Source of the DNA: Sphingobacteriales bacterium
Lineage (GTDB): Bacteria > Bacteroidota > Bacteroidia > Chitinophagales > LD1
NCBI GenBank assembly: GCA_018262795.1
Contig: JADFDM010000008.1
Location: 156,491-220,490 of the forward strand
DNA length: 64,000 bases
Direction of reading: 5' to 3'
The translations under genes were made by a program, and so were the position numbers. Of this stretch, positions 48,633-57,992 are shown piece after piece. The notes below the pieces were generated by a model. That model saw nothing but the letters and a program-made list of their open reading frames with translations, made no database searches and was not told the origin of the DNA. Every line of letters begins with the position of its first letter. Positions within the stretch are counted from its first letter, which is position 1.

Positions 48633-51020
48633 CTATTCCTGCTTGATCACCCGCAGCGTATTTGTTTCCTTTCCGTTTTCGAGTAAGCGAATAAAGTAAA
48701 CACCGTTGCTTAACTCTTCTCCAATATTCAGCAGTGTGTGATTTTTTGTAACTTCTGTTTGATACACTGTTTGCCCCAAGGTGTTTAGCACTATCAGTTG
48801 TGCCGTTGGCGATGCTAATCCTTCTACCCGAATATTTAGTTGATGCGTAAATGGATTGGGAAATGCTTTCAACTCCGCAACATTTTCATTTAGACTTTTT
48901 CCTGAAGTTTCTATAGCTCCTGAATCGGTCACTTGAAATAAATCAAGCGCGGCTTCTACCAAATGCCCCGGATTGTTATCAGCAGCATAGAAAGTAATAC
49001 GCATATTCTGCGTAAGCGTGAGATAATCTTTCACGCGAATGTTTCTATAAATCCATTGACTTTGCTGAAAGTTGTTCGCCCCTACGGTGTCTATCAGCAC
49101 TGAGTCCACTCCGTTAGAGAGCATTACTAACAGCGAGTCATTAAAGGAACTTCCCTGTCCGCCATCATTAAAAAACCAGCGGTAATAACTGAGGTAAGGA
49201 TCGGTATAAGTGCTCAGGTCGAAGAGTGGAGAGCGAAGGGTGGTAGAGCCATCATCAATATCATCATCACCGGCCTGGCCTCCGTTATTGCCGGTTACAA
49301 AACAAGAAGTGCCAAAGTCGTTGCTTACATCCGCACCGGGATTAGCCGGGGTGTTCCCATAAAAAGTGCCGATGGGTTCGCCTCTTTCCCAGTCGCCTGT
49401 CGAAGCCGTAGAAGTCACCGTCCATCCGTAATCCATCAAAAAATCATCGTAATATCCTTTTGCTACGGAGATGATTAAAGTATCGGCAAGAGTGTTGATG
49501 TTTTTAGAAACGGATGTAGTCACTCGCCCCCACTTGCCGGCATAAAAACTGTAATTGCCTTGCACAAAATCGCAGAAGGAGTATTCGCCATTCGCTTGAG
49601 TGGCTATTTCCTGATAAGTGTTTCCGGCAGTATCTTGAATCAGTACTTGCACAAAAGGTAAATCGTTTCCGGTGGCGGCATCTACCGTCTTTAAAACTAA
49701 CTTAGAAGTTGAAATCGGAAGCAATTCTACATTCAATGTAGTCAGCACACCATTTTGCAAATGCACGTGATAAATTTCTTTGGTTTGGTAGCCGTTTTTA
49801 CTGTACCGAATGGTATAAGTGCCGCTATCGGGAGTGCCCATGCTGTATTTGCCGAGGTAGTTGGAGTGGCTGCTCACCGTATCCTCCACAATATCAATCT
49901 GCACCCCGTTCAAAATCGAGTTACAAATAGAATCAGTCAGCAATCCTTCGAGATAGCAGGCTCGTTTGTAAGTGGGGCCAAGTACCCAAAGACCCGTTTC
50001 AATATCCGACACTATAATATTTCCCGAAGGCAGAAATGGCCACACGCCCCAAGCTCCGTTAAAGCCATCGCCCGAATAGTTGGGGGAAGTGTCGAAATTT
50101 CCCACTTCCACCAAATTGTTTTTCCGCGTTACATCATAAATCGCAATGCCGTACGTATAGTACGAGGTGATGCAATAGTTATTCATAAAGTAAGTGTTAT
50201 GAATAATGGTGTTTGAGCCGGGATTTACCTGCGTACGGTCCGTTTCGGTTACGTTGTTCAAATCTGAAACATCGTAACAGGTAAGGGTCGAGTTGGGTTT
50301 TTCATCCGTAGTAAACAGATATTTTGAATCATCGCTCAACCAGCAGTTATGCGAAAAATTAAGCGGAGTGGACCAGGAGGCCAAGGTGTTAGCCGGCACA
50401 TCGGCTGTGGCTTTGTTCCGCACATCTACCACTTTTATAAAGCCGTCATTAATCAAAGCCGCCCACATGGTATCGTGGCGCACATAGCAATCGTGCACAT
50501 AATTATTCGTGAACTTGCCAAGCAAAGGCGGGTTCCAAGCGTTGGCGTTCAGGTCTAAAAAAAGTTGTCCTTTGTCCGTCCCGTTTACGTAAGCTATTCC
50601 ATTTTCGTCAATAAAAATAGTGTGCGAAGTGTGCATCCCTCCCGGATTAATAATATGATTGGGCACGCTATCGGGCAAGTAATGCAGATCTACCACCTGC
50701 AAGCCGCTGTTTTGTTCGGTAGTCACGTAGGCATACCCTTTATACTCGCGCACTTCGCGCCACAAACCATTTTGTCCTGTAGCCCCCGCCACCAAAAACA
50801 ACTGAGTAGGAGTTGCAGGGTTCGTAATATCAACAATCGAAAGTCCTTGCGTATTGCCCACCAGCGCATACTCATGCCCGTTGCTGTCGGCATAGCCCGT
50901 CAGGTTGCTGCACTCCACCCCACCGGAGTAAGGCAAGTGGCTGAGTAGTTGAATATTGTTTTGCGAAAATGAGGGGAGAGCGAAGGGGAGAAGTAGGGAT
51001 AGCAAAAATGCTTGTTTCAT
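48633..51020 (-). CDS. Choice-of-anchor B (LVIVD-repeat) protein with T9SS type A sorting domain
   Basis: A 795-residue secreted protein with a signal peptide (FALPSFSQ). Residues about 20-360 hold LVIVD-type repeats of a choice-of-anchor B propeller (GLSIVDITNPATP, GLQVVDLHYLPD, FIKVVDVRNKA, GIAIYDVTRKN). A carboxypeptidase-regulatory-like domain (RACYLEGLLTDSI ... GTYTIRYSKNGY) and a jelly-roll region follow. AFPNPFTHQLNIRVE to LRVIKQE is the type A sorting domain. Confidence 0.85.
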   Translation of the reverse strand: MKQAFLLSLLLPFALPSFSQNNIQLLSHLPYSGGVECSNLTGYADSNGHEYALVGNTQGLSIVDITNPATPTQLFLVAGATGQNGLWREVREYKGYAYVTTEQNSGLQVVDLHYLPDSVPNHIINPGGMHTSHTIFIDENGIAYVNGTDKGQLFLDLNANAWNPPLLGKFTNNYVHDCYVRHDTMWAALINDGFIKVVDVRNKATADVPANTLASWSTPLNFSHNCWLSDDSKYLFTTDEKPNSTLTCYDVSDLNNVTETDRTQVNPGSNTIIHNTYFMNNYCITSYYTYGIAIYDVTRKNNLVEVGNFDTSPNYSGDGFNGAWGVWPFLPSGNIIVSDIETGLWVLGPTYKRACYLEGLLTDSICNSILNGVQIDIVEDTVSSHSNYLGKYSMGTPDSGTYTIRYSKNGYQTKEIYHVHLQNGVLTTLNVELLPISTSKLVLKTVDAATGNDLPFVQVLIQDTAGNTYQEIATQANGEYSFCDFVQGNYSFYAGKWGRVTTSVSKNINTLADTLIISVAKGYYDDFLMDYGWTVTSTASTGDWERGEPIGTFYGNTPANPGADVSNDFGTSCFVTGNNGGQAGDDDIDDGSTTLRSPLFDLSTYTDPYLSYYRWFFNDGGQGSSFNDSLLVMLSNGVDSVLIDTVGANNFQQSQWIYRNIRVKDYLTLTQNMRITFYAADNNPGHLVEAALDLFQVTDSGAIETSGKSLNENVAELKAFPNPFTHQLNIRVEGLASPTAQLIVLNTLGQTVYQTEVTKNHTLLNIGEELSNGVYFIRLLENGKETNTLRVIKQE

Positions 51021-51396
51021 CTAATCGTTGTTTTTTTTGACCGCGTGAATGTATCAAAATTGAAATAGCAGATAGATAGGGAGCATGGTTTCTATTAGTA
51101 AATGTGAAAAGAAGTAAGAACTAAGAAACAAGAATTAAGATAGGGCACCTTGCTGTGTCTTCTTTCGCCTAAAGCCTTTGCACCACGTGTATTCGTTCGC
51201 AGCGCAATAGATTTTCAGTTGCATCTTGTGAATTGCCGGTTGCCCGAATGTAGAGAGTTCTTGTGTTAACTGACTTTGGTTGTTGTATTTTGGTGTAAGT
51301 GCGCTGGGAGAATGGTTATCGCTGTATCCATGCACCAAGTGTAGCTTCCACGGCAAATGCCGTAGCTCATTTACATATATAAGACAAATAGTTTCT
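51021..51396. other. Intergenic gap without recognised genes
   Basis: The 376 bp between the choice-of-anchor B gene start and the carboxylase alpha-subunit stop contain AAGAACTAAGAAACAAG-type low complexity near 51110. Short frames on both strands look random and I recognise no product. CCACGGCAAATGCCG at about 51349-51363 is a small hairpin. Confidence 0.5.
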
Positions 51397-53367
51397 TTAC
51401 TCCTTCATTTTAAGCAAAACCGTTTCTGCTTCCACAAAACTTTTCTCTTGCACATACACGGTTTCTATTTCTCCGTCTGCATGTGCTTCTACGGTGGTTT
51501 CCATTTTCATGCTGCTAATTACCAGTAAGCGCTGTCCGCTCTTTACACGGTCTCCCGGTTTCACTAACACTTTAATGATTTCACCCGGCATGGAAGCGTA
51601 ATAGCCATCTTTTTCTATCGCTGTTCCTTGCTCGCCAAAAACCGGTTTCTCTTTCAACTTAATATGACCCACTGTTGGATGATGAACAAAAAAATCAGGG
51701 CGTTTTGACGCAACGATAAAGTTTTTTAGATGCCGGTTGATAAGGATTGAAATATTCTGAAGGTCGCTACTGCGCAATTCCACTTCATAGTTTATCCCTT
51801 CGATGCTGATATCGAATAATTTTGGATAGCGATAACGATAAAATGCTTGAATTTCAGAGTCTTTCCTTTCTACGATAAATGGATGAGGAGCATAAAAAAT
51901 ATTGCGCCAGCTATTTAGCGAGTGTGCAAAAGTGTTTGATTTGCTTCGTAATTGACAGCTATACACCAAGGCGGCTATCACCGATTCGTGAAGCTGTGCT
52001 TTGCTGATGGTTCTTTCATAATTGCTGAAATTTCGTTCAATCAATTTTGTATCAAAACTGCCATCAGTAAATTCAGGGGTGGCCAATAGGTCTCTTAGAA
52101 AATCAATGTTGGTAGTAACCCCCAAAGCCACCGAGTTGATCAGTGTTCCCTGCATTTGAGAAATAGCTTTATTTCTATTCTCCCCATAGGTAACAACTTT
52201 GGCTATCATAGAATCGTAATGTATCTCTACCCGGCTCTCGGTGTTAACGCTAGTATCGTATCGGTTATACACCGTAAAGTGTTCTTTCCACAGCAGAAAG
52301 GTACCGGTAGCGGGCATAAAGTTATTCTCTGGGTCTTCAGCACAAATTCTACATTCAATAGAATGACCGTATTGGTCTAAATCTTCCTGTTTAGCTTGTA
52401 AAGGCAATCCTTTCGCCACCTCTATTTGCATGTTTACTATATCCACTCCAACGGTCATTTCTGTTACGGCATGCTCTACTTGCAAACGTGTATTTACTTC
52501 CAGAAAGAAATAATTTCCCTCTTCATCTAAAAGAAATTCAACCGTACCGGCATTTGTATAATTAACTGCCTGCGCTACCAAAAGAGCTGCATGTCCCATT
52601 TCAGTGCGTAACTCATCCGTCAGCGAAGGCGAGGGAGCTTCTTCAATCACCTTCTGATAGCGCCTTTGCATAGAGCACTCTCTTTCAAAAAGGTGGATAT
52701 GATTGCCCTGCTCGTCTCCAAAAATTTGAAACTCAATATGTTTTGCACGAGGGAAATATTTCTCCATCAATAGCTTGCCATCGCCAAAGCTTTTTTCGGC
52801 CTCGCGAGCGGCATCTTCAATTGCACTTTCCAATTCACTTTCCTTCTGCACAATTCGCATTCCCCTGCCACCCCCCCCGGCAGAGGCTTTGAGCAACACC
52901 GGAAATCCAATTTCTCCGGCTTCATATTTAAAGCGACCAACCGATTGATCTTCGCCTTCGTAACCGGGCACCACCGGCACACCGGCATTGCGCATTATTT
53001 CCTTCGCAGCGGCTTTGCTGCCGAGCTTTTCAATCACTTCGGGAGAAGGTCCAATGAAAGTAATTCCTTCCTCCCGGCAGCGCTTGGCAAAGGAGGCATT
53101 CTCTGAAAGAAACCCGTAACCGGGATGTATGGCATCGGCTCCACTTATTTTAGCGGCTTCTATTATTTTATCCTGATCCAAATAACTTTCAGAAGCAGCA
53201 TACCCACCAATGGCAATGGCTTCATCGGCAAACTTCACATACAGTGAATCCCGATCGGCATCTGAAAATACGGCAACGCTCGAAATACCCATGGTATGAA
53301 TAGTACTCATAATTCGCAGCGCAATTTCTCCTCGGTTGGCTATTAATATTTTCTTTATCTCTTTCAT
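51397..53367 (-). CDS. Acyl-CoA carboxylase alpha subunit (methylcrotonyl-CoA carboxylase type)
   Basis: A 656-residue biotin carboxylase fused to a biotin carrier. KILIANRGEIALRI opens the carboxylase domain; ATP-grasp features are KASAGGGGRGMRIV, EKYFPRAKHIEFQ and FLEVNTRLQVEH. The C-terminal biotinyl domain has the SMKMET motif with biotinylated K621. Its 656-residue length and separate beta subunit fit methylcrotonyl-CoA or related acyl-CoA carboxylases rather than AccC alone. It lies 36 nt downstream of its beta subunit. Confidence 0.9.
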   Translation of the reverse strand: MKEIKKILIANRGEIALRIMSTIHTMGISSVAVFSDADRDSLYVKFADEAIAIGGYAASESYLDQDKIIEAAKISGADAIHPGYGFLSENASFAKRCREEGITFIGPSPEVIEKLGSKAAAKEIMRNAGVPVVPGYEGEDQSVGRFKYEAGEIGFPVLLKASAGGGGRGMRIVQKESELESAIEDAAREAEKSFGDGKLLMEKYFPRAKHIEFQIFGDEQGNHIHLFERECSMQRRYQKVIEEAPSPSLTDELRTEMGHAALLVAQAVNYTNAGTVEFLLDEEGNYFFLEVNTRLQVEHAVTEMTVGVDIVNMQIEVAKGLPLQAKQEDLDQYGHSIECRICAEDPENNFMPATGTFLLWKEHFTVYNRYDTSVNTESRVEIHYDSMIAKVVTYGENRNKAISQMQGTLINSVALGVTTNIDFLRDLLATPEFTDGSFDTKLIERNFSNYERTISKAQLHESVIAALVYSCQLRSKSNTFAHSLNSWRNIFYAPHPFIVERKDSEIQAFYRYRYPKLFDISIEGINYEVELRSSDLQNISILINRHLKNFIVASKRPDFFVHHPTVGHIKLKEKPVFGEQGTAIEKDGYYASMPGEIIKVLVKPGDRVKSGQRLLVISSMKMETTVEAHADGEIETVYVQEKSFVEAETVLLKMKE

Positions 53368-53403
53368 CGCTGAATCTGTTTCTTCGTTTTTTCAATGATT
53401 CTG

Positions 53404-54996
53404 TCACATGCGGAAAACTCCATACCCCTCCGCCCCACTAAACTCAGTATGGTGAATCACTTCCATACATAGTTTCAGGTAATTTCTTGTTTCGCGCGGA
53501 TCTATCACGCCATCATCCCATAATTGACCGGAGGCATACCAGGCACTGCTTTGCTTTCCCGCTTCCTTTACCATATACTGAGCCATTTGACTGCCTTGCG
53601 CCTCATCATACGCTATCCCCGATTTTTCGGCTGCTGCACGACCTATTATTTGCATCACACCCGCTAATTGCTCCGGTCCCATCACGGCAATTTTTGAATT
53701 CGGGTAGGAAAACAAAAAGCGCGGTTTATAGGCTCTGCCGCACATGGCATAATTCCCCGCTCCATAACTGGCACCGGTAATAATGGTAATGGCGGGAACA
53801 GTGCTGTTGCTCACCGCATTAATCATCTTCGCCCCGTGCTTAATAATACCTTCTTCTTCATATTTTTTGCCCACCATAAAACCGGTGATATTTTGTAGGA
53901 AAAGGAGAGGAGTATCGTTTTGATTACATAGTTGAATAAACTGCGCCCCCTTGTTGGCGGCTTCAGAAAATAGCACTCCATTGTTGGCAATAATTCCTAT
54001 TCGATAGCCATTGATGTGGGCATATCCGGTGATGAGAGTACTTCCGTAAAGTGGTTTGAATTCCGAAAATTCAGAGCCATCTACTATGCGAGTAATCAAC
54101 TCGCGCTGGTCAAATGGAATTCTAACATCTGCTGAAACCGCACCAAGCATTTCCTCCTTGTCGTAAATCGGCTCTGCGACCTCTTCGTAATTCATTTGAT
54201 GAGGACTTTTGAGATACGACATCACTTCACGGGCTAATCTGATGGCATCCCTTTCGTCTTCCGCAAAGTAATCGCTAACACCGCTGATAGTACTGTGCAT
54301 TTTAGCTCCTCCCAACGATTCTTCATCGGTCACTTCGTTGGTAGCCATTTTTACCAACGGTGGCCCGGCAAGAAATACTTTAGCGGCTTCCTTTACCATA
54401 ATCACGTAGTCGCTCATGCCGGGTATATAGGCACCTCCCGCAGTGCTGTTCCCAAACACAATAGAGATGGTGGGGATTTTTTCCTGCGACCTGCGGGTGA
54501 TGTCGCGAAAGTTGATGCCTCCGTAATTGAAAATCTTTGCTTGGTCGGGAAGATTAGCCCCGGCTGATTCCACCATATTGATGACAGGCAATTCGTTTTC
54601 TATAGCTATTTCTCCAATCCGCAATCCTTTCTGAAGGGTAGCGTAATCAATCGCTCCTCCTTTGATAGTGCCCACGTTTGAGTTAATCACACAGAGCCGC
54701 CCGCTCACAAAACCTATCCCGACCACAATGGTTCCACCCGTTCCAAATCCATCCATTCCCCATCCCGCAAGCGGAAGAAGTTCCATAAAAGGGGAGTCGG
54801 TATCGAGGAGCAACTCAATTCGCTCTCTAGCTAATAATCTGCCGGCTTTTTTTACACGAGCAGTATATTTTTCCTCTCCCTGAAATAATGCTTCCTCATA
54901 CTTTTTCTCCAACTCAGCAATTAATTCCTGCATGAGTTTGTAATTACTCTGATAGGATTCAGAGTTTTTGTTAATCCGGGTTTTAAGAACTGACAT
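53404..54996 (-). CDS. Acyl-CoA carboxylase beta subunit (methylcrotonyl-CoA carboxylase type)
   Basis: A 530-residue carboxyltransferase of two crotonase-like domains. MVESAGANLPDQAKIF and GNSTAGGAYIPGMSDY are close to MccB signatures, and QNITGFMVGKKYEEEGIIKHGAKM is the acyl-CoA-binding region. Methylcrotonyl-CoA carboxylase acts in leucine breakdown; propionyl- or geranyl-CoA use cannot be excluded. It precedes the alpha subunit in a two-gene operon. Confidence 0.88.
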   Translation of the reverse strand: MSVLKTRINKNSESYQSNYKLMQELIAELEKKYEEALFQGEEKYTARVKKAGRLLARERIELLLDTDSPFMELLPLAGWGMDGFGTGGTIVVGIGFVSGRLCVINSNVGTIKGGAIDYATLQKGLRIGEIAIENELPVINMVESAGANLPDQAKIFNYGGINFRDITRRSQEKIPTISIVFGNSTAGGAYIPGMSDYVIMVKEAAKVFLAGPPLVKMATNEVTDEESLGGAKMHSTISGVSDYFAEDERDAIRLAREVMSYLKSPHQMNYEEVAEPIYDKEEMLGAVSADVRIPFDQRELITRIVDGSEFSEFKPLYGSTLITGYAHINGYRIGIIANNGVLFSEAANKGAQFIQLCNQNDTPLLFLQNITGFMVGKKYEEEGIIKHGAKMINAVSNSTVPAITIITGASYGAGNYAMCGRAYKPRFLFSYPNSKIAVMGPEQLAGVMQIIGRAAAEKSGIAYDEAQGSQMAQYMVKEAGKQSSAWYASGQLWDDGVIDPRETRNYLKLCMEVIHHTEFSGAEGYGVFRM

Positions 54997-55063
54997 TGCT
55001 ATACATTGAATTCAAAAGTCAATTTAATTAGTTTCTGCGATTGGTTGGCTGTGCAATTTTTAG

Positions 55064-55092
55064 AAAAAAAAAGCCCTTCACAAAAAGGGCTT
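55064..55092 (-). terminator. ilvE: Intrinsic terminator of the branched-chain aminotransferase gene
   Basis: Read on the reverse strand, AAGCCCTT (complement of 55085-55092) pairs with AAGGGCTT (complement of 55071-55078) over a 6-nt loop and is followed by a run of about nine T. It lies just downstream of the ilvE stop. Confidence 0.88.
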
Positions 55093-55113
55093 AAAGTTCG
55101 ATGATAGAGTTAA

Positions 55114-56199
55114 TTATTGGTTAGAGTATATCCCTACGGGAACTGTATGCAGCCATCCATAGAGGTCTTCTGCTTTGCCCGATTTAATATCCGTGAGGCG
55201 TTTCATCAGTTTATTGGAAGCTTCGCGCTCTTCTACCGGAGGCAATTCATAATTTTCTCCTTTGTAATGGAACTCTCCGATATGCGATAAAACAGCAGCC
55301 GTTCCGGTGCCAAACATATCTTCTAATTTGTTTTCGTAGTAGGCATTAATTACTTCCTCAATAGAAATGTCGCGCTCTTGCACTACATATCCTTCATCTT
55401 CGGCTAATTGAATGATGCTATCGCGGGTAATGCCATCGAGAATAGTTCCCAGATCCAATCCCGGGGTGATAATCACACCGTCTATAATGATGAAAATATT
55501 CATGGTGCCTATTTCCTGCAAGTAGCGCTTGTGTACCCCATCTAACCACAGAATTTGATCATAGCCCATTTTCTGTACTTCGCGCACTGGCAGCATCGTA
55601 GCTCCGTAGTTACCGGCACATTTAGCATATCCCACTCCACCCGGAAATGCGCGAATATATTGGTCATGTATAAACACCTTTACCGGCCGGTTGTAGTATG
55701 CCCCCACAGGAGAAGTAAACATCACAAACCGAAAGTTTTCTGCGGGCTTAATACCTATAAACTCTTCAGTGGCGAACATGTGTGGCCGGATGTAAAGAGA
55801 GGATTTTGGGGCAGTAGGAATCCAATCTCTATCTAAGGTCAGCAGTTTGTCCATCGCATTCATATACAATTCCTCGGGAAACTGTGCCATCGCCATTCGA
55901 TCAGCCGAAATGTTGAAGCGGTTAAAGTTTTTAGCTGGTCTGAAAACTATTGGATTGCCATCCGCATCTCTTTCTGCTTTCATTCCTTCAAAAATTGCCT
56001 GCCCATAATGCAAGGACGATAAGGCCGGATGAGTGGAATAATTCTGAAACGGGAGGATGCGACAGTCATGCCAATCTTCTTCGTAATAATCAGCAATAAA
56101 CATGTGATCCGAAAAATTGCGCCCAAAAGGCAGATTGTTGAAATCCACATTACCGATGCGCGACTTCTTCGTCTTTTCAATTGAAATTTTATAACCCAT
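55114..56199 (-). CDS. ilvE: Branched-chain amino acid aminotransferase
   Basis: A 361-residue fold-type IV PLP enzyme that interconverts leucine, isoleucine and valine with their 2-oxo acids. I start at ATG 56199 (MGYKISIEKTKKS); the frame runs on to 56268 but the extra 23 residues are hydrophobic/random. The Schiff-base lysine is in GVGYAKCAGNYGA; SLHYGQAIFEGMKAE and GTGTAAVLSHIGEF (cofactor-phosphate loop) are diagnostic. With the neighbouring carboxylase pair it covers early and middle steps of leucine catabolism. Confidence 0.93.
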   Translation of the reverse strand: MGYKISIEKTKKSRIGNVDFNNLPFGRNFSDHMFIADYYEEDWHDCRILPFQNYSTHPALSSLHYGQAIFEGMKAERDADGNPIVFRPAKNFNRFNISADRMAMAQFPEELYMNAMDKLLTLDRDWIPTAPKSSLYIRPHMFATEEFIGIKPAENFRFVMFTSPVGAYYNRPVKVFIHDQYIRAFPGGVGYAKCAGNYGATMLPVREVQKMGYDQILWLDGVHKRYLQEIGTMNIFIIIDGVIITPGLDLGTILDGITRDSIIQLAEDEGYVVQERDISIEEVINAYYENKLEDMFGTGTAAVLSHIGEFHYKGENYELPPVEEREASNKLMKRLTDIKSGKAEDLYGWLHTVPVGIYSNQ

Positions 56200-56300
56200 A
56201 ATTGATAATTTTTGTGTCCGGATACGAACAAATATAGAATAAAATTTTAGCTGCGCTTTGATGAGCAATCTTAATTTTGACCGACATAGATCAAAATAAA

Positions 56301-56756
56301 ATGTTAGAAATTAATCATCCGGTTTTATTGTTTCAAAATCAAAAGATTTTTGTAAAAAAAAGGCAAAATCTACCTAAAAATGAATGGCTAAAAGGTGCAG
56401 ACGTTGTGGTGATTTTTTTTGAAAAAAATAATGAATGGAAACAAGATTGGGAAGAAATGCTCAACAAATTGGTGGCAGCCTGTGGTTTTAAGCCGGAGAA
56501 TATGTTGCGAATAAATGTTGCTTCGGAGCGTTTTGTTCTCAGCGAAATTCAAAAAGAAATAAACACAAAACTGATGCTGCTGTTTGGTGATTTTTCAATC
56601 ACAAATAATATGTCAGAAATCCCCAGAAATTTTCCCTTCTGTCTTTCAGGCTCTGTCATCATCCGAACGGTTGATTTAAGTGGGATAGTCACTGATAAGA
56701 TTCAAAAAAGCAAATTGTGGGGAGCTTTACAAAGCGGGCTTAATCTGAAAAAATGA
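56301..56756 (+). CDS. Hypothetical protein upstream of rdgB
   Basis: A 151-residue protein, started at ATG 56301 rather than the TTG at 56277. No membrane segment or signal peptide. A Rossmann-like pattern (ADVVVIFFEKN, KLMLLFGDFS) and the ending KIQKSKLWGALQSGL are visible; the K..LW..L ending loosely recalls DNA polymerase III psi-type proteins, but that is weak. The TGA overlaps the rdgB ATG (ATGA). Confidence 0.65.
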   Translation: MLEINHPVLLFQNQKIFVKKRQNLPKNEWLKGADVVVIFFEKNNEWKQDWEEMLNKLVAACGFKPENMLRINVASERFVLSEIQKEINTKLMLLFGDFSITNNMSEIPRNFPFCLSGSVIIRTVDLSGIVTDKIQKSKLWGALQSGLNLKK

Positions 56757-57334
56757 AATTGATTTTTGCTACCGGCAATCTGCACAAGTTAAAAGAAGTG
56801 CGTTCTATGCTTCCGAGAGGAGTACAAGTAATTGGCATGAGAGAAATGGGATTCGAAGAGGAATTACCGGAAACTCAAATGACTATTGAAGGAAACTCTT
56901 TGCAAAAGGCAGAGTATTTGGCTCGCGAACTAAGCTGCACTTGTTTTGCTGAGGATACCGGCTTAGAGATTGAGAGTCTGAACGGTGAGCCGGGGGTATA
57001 TTCAGCGCGGTATGCTGGAGAAAATGCCACTTTCGAGGATAATGTAAACAAGGTGCTGCAAGAAATGGCAGAAGCTGAAAATCGCAAGGCTCGTTTTAAA
57101 ACAGTGATTACCTACTACTCAGAGGGGAAGTATGTTCAGTTTGAAGGAATTACTGAAGGAGAAATCACAAAAGAGAAACAAGGGGAGGAAGGCTTTGGTT
57201 ATGACCCCATATTTAAACCACTCGGCTCTGCTAAAACTTATGCGCAAATGGCTCTTGCTGAAAAAAATATATATAGTCACCGGAAAAAAAGTTTTGAGCG
57301 CTTTGCCAACTATTTGACAAAAAGTACTGTCTGA
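56753..57334 (+). CDS. rdgB: RdgB/HAM1 non-canonical purine NTP pyrophosphatase
   Basis: A 193-residue house-cleaning enzyme that hydrolyses ITP, dITP and XTP. The N-terminal IFATGNLHKLKEV, FAEDTGLEIESLNGEPGVYSARYAGE and GEEGFGYDPIF and the SHRKKSFERF ending are the full family signature set. Translation is coupled to the preceding gene by a 4-nt ATGA overlap. Confidence 0.95.
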   Translation: MKLIFATGNLHKLKEVRSMLPRGVQVIGMREMGFEEELPETQMTIEGNSLQKAEYLARELSCTCFAEDTGLEIESLNGEPGVYSARYAGENATFEDNVNKVLQEMAEAENRKARFKTVITYYSEGKYVQFEGITEGEITKEKQGEEGFGYDPIFKPLGSAKTYAQMALAEKNIYSHRKKSFERFANYLTKSTV

Positions 57335-57387
57335 TAAGGAGAATACAAAGTAAAGCCATATCTTTAAGTGAACCTAAACAACTAAAT

Positions 57388-57963
57388 ATGAGTGCAATTA
57401 CTTTTCAAGGTCAGAGTGAGCAGCATATTATTGAGGGCTGTATTTTGGGAGATCGCAAGTTTCAATCAATACTTTACAATTTGCTCTCTCCTAAAATGTT
57501 TGCCGTATGCTTACGGTATGCCGCTGACTATAACTCGGCACAAGATTTATTGCAAGAAGGCTTTATTAAGGTGTTTAAGAACATTGAAAAATTTCGCGGT
57601 GAGGGTTCGTTTGAAGGCTGGGTGCGCAGGATATTTGTAAACACGGCTATTGAACATTATCGCAAGCAGGTAAACTTATATGCGCTTCACGATAGTGATG
57701 TAAAGTCGTATGAATACTACGAACAGAACGCTCTTGAAAGTTTGAAACATGAAGACATTCTAAAATTGATTCAGCAGTTGAGCTACGGCTACCGAACTGT
57801 TTTTAACCTTTATGTGATAGAGGGGTATTCGCATAAGGAGATTGGAGAAAAGTTGGGGATTTCAGAGGGCACTTCAAAGTCGCAATTAGCGCGCGCCCGT
57901 TACTTGCTGCAAAAAATGATTACTGAGAACAATGAAATTGCGAAACATTCAAACAATAGTTAA
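57388..57963 (+). CDS. ECF-subfamily RNA polymerase sigma-70 factor
   Basis: A 191-residue sigma factor with region 2 (YAADYNSAQDLLQEGFIKVFKNI, WVRRIFVNTAIEHYRK) and region 4 (YRTVFNLYVIEGYSHKEIGEKLGISEGTSKSQLARAR). Such Bacteroidota factors respond to envelope signals. A likely anti-sigma gene follows by 29 nt. Confidence 0.92.
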   Translation: MSAITFQGQSEQHIIEGCILGDRKFQSILYNLLSPKMFAVCLRYAADYNSAQDLLQEGFIKVFKNIEKFRGEGSFEGWVRRIFVNTAIEHYRKQVNLYALHDSDVKSYEYYEQNALESLKHEDILKLIQQLSYGYRTVFNLYVIEGYSHKEIGEKLGISEGTSKSQLARARYLLQKMITENNEIAKHSNNS

Positions 57964-57992
57964 GTAAAATAACGAGTGAAAATTTATTCTGT

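Noticed and set aside
51135..51528. Short frames on both strands between the choice-of-anchor B gene and the carboxylase gene
   Set aside because: Products look random, one overlaps the conserved biotinyl-domain coding region, and no family is recognised.
52871..52878. Eight-C tract in the carboxylase alpha gene as a phase-variation switch
   Set aside because: It encodes the invariant glycine-rich ATP-binding loop, and the frame is intact; the tract is explained by the protein.
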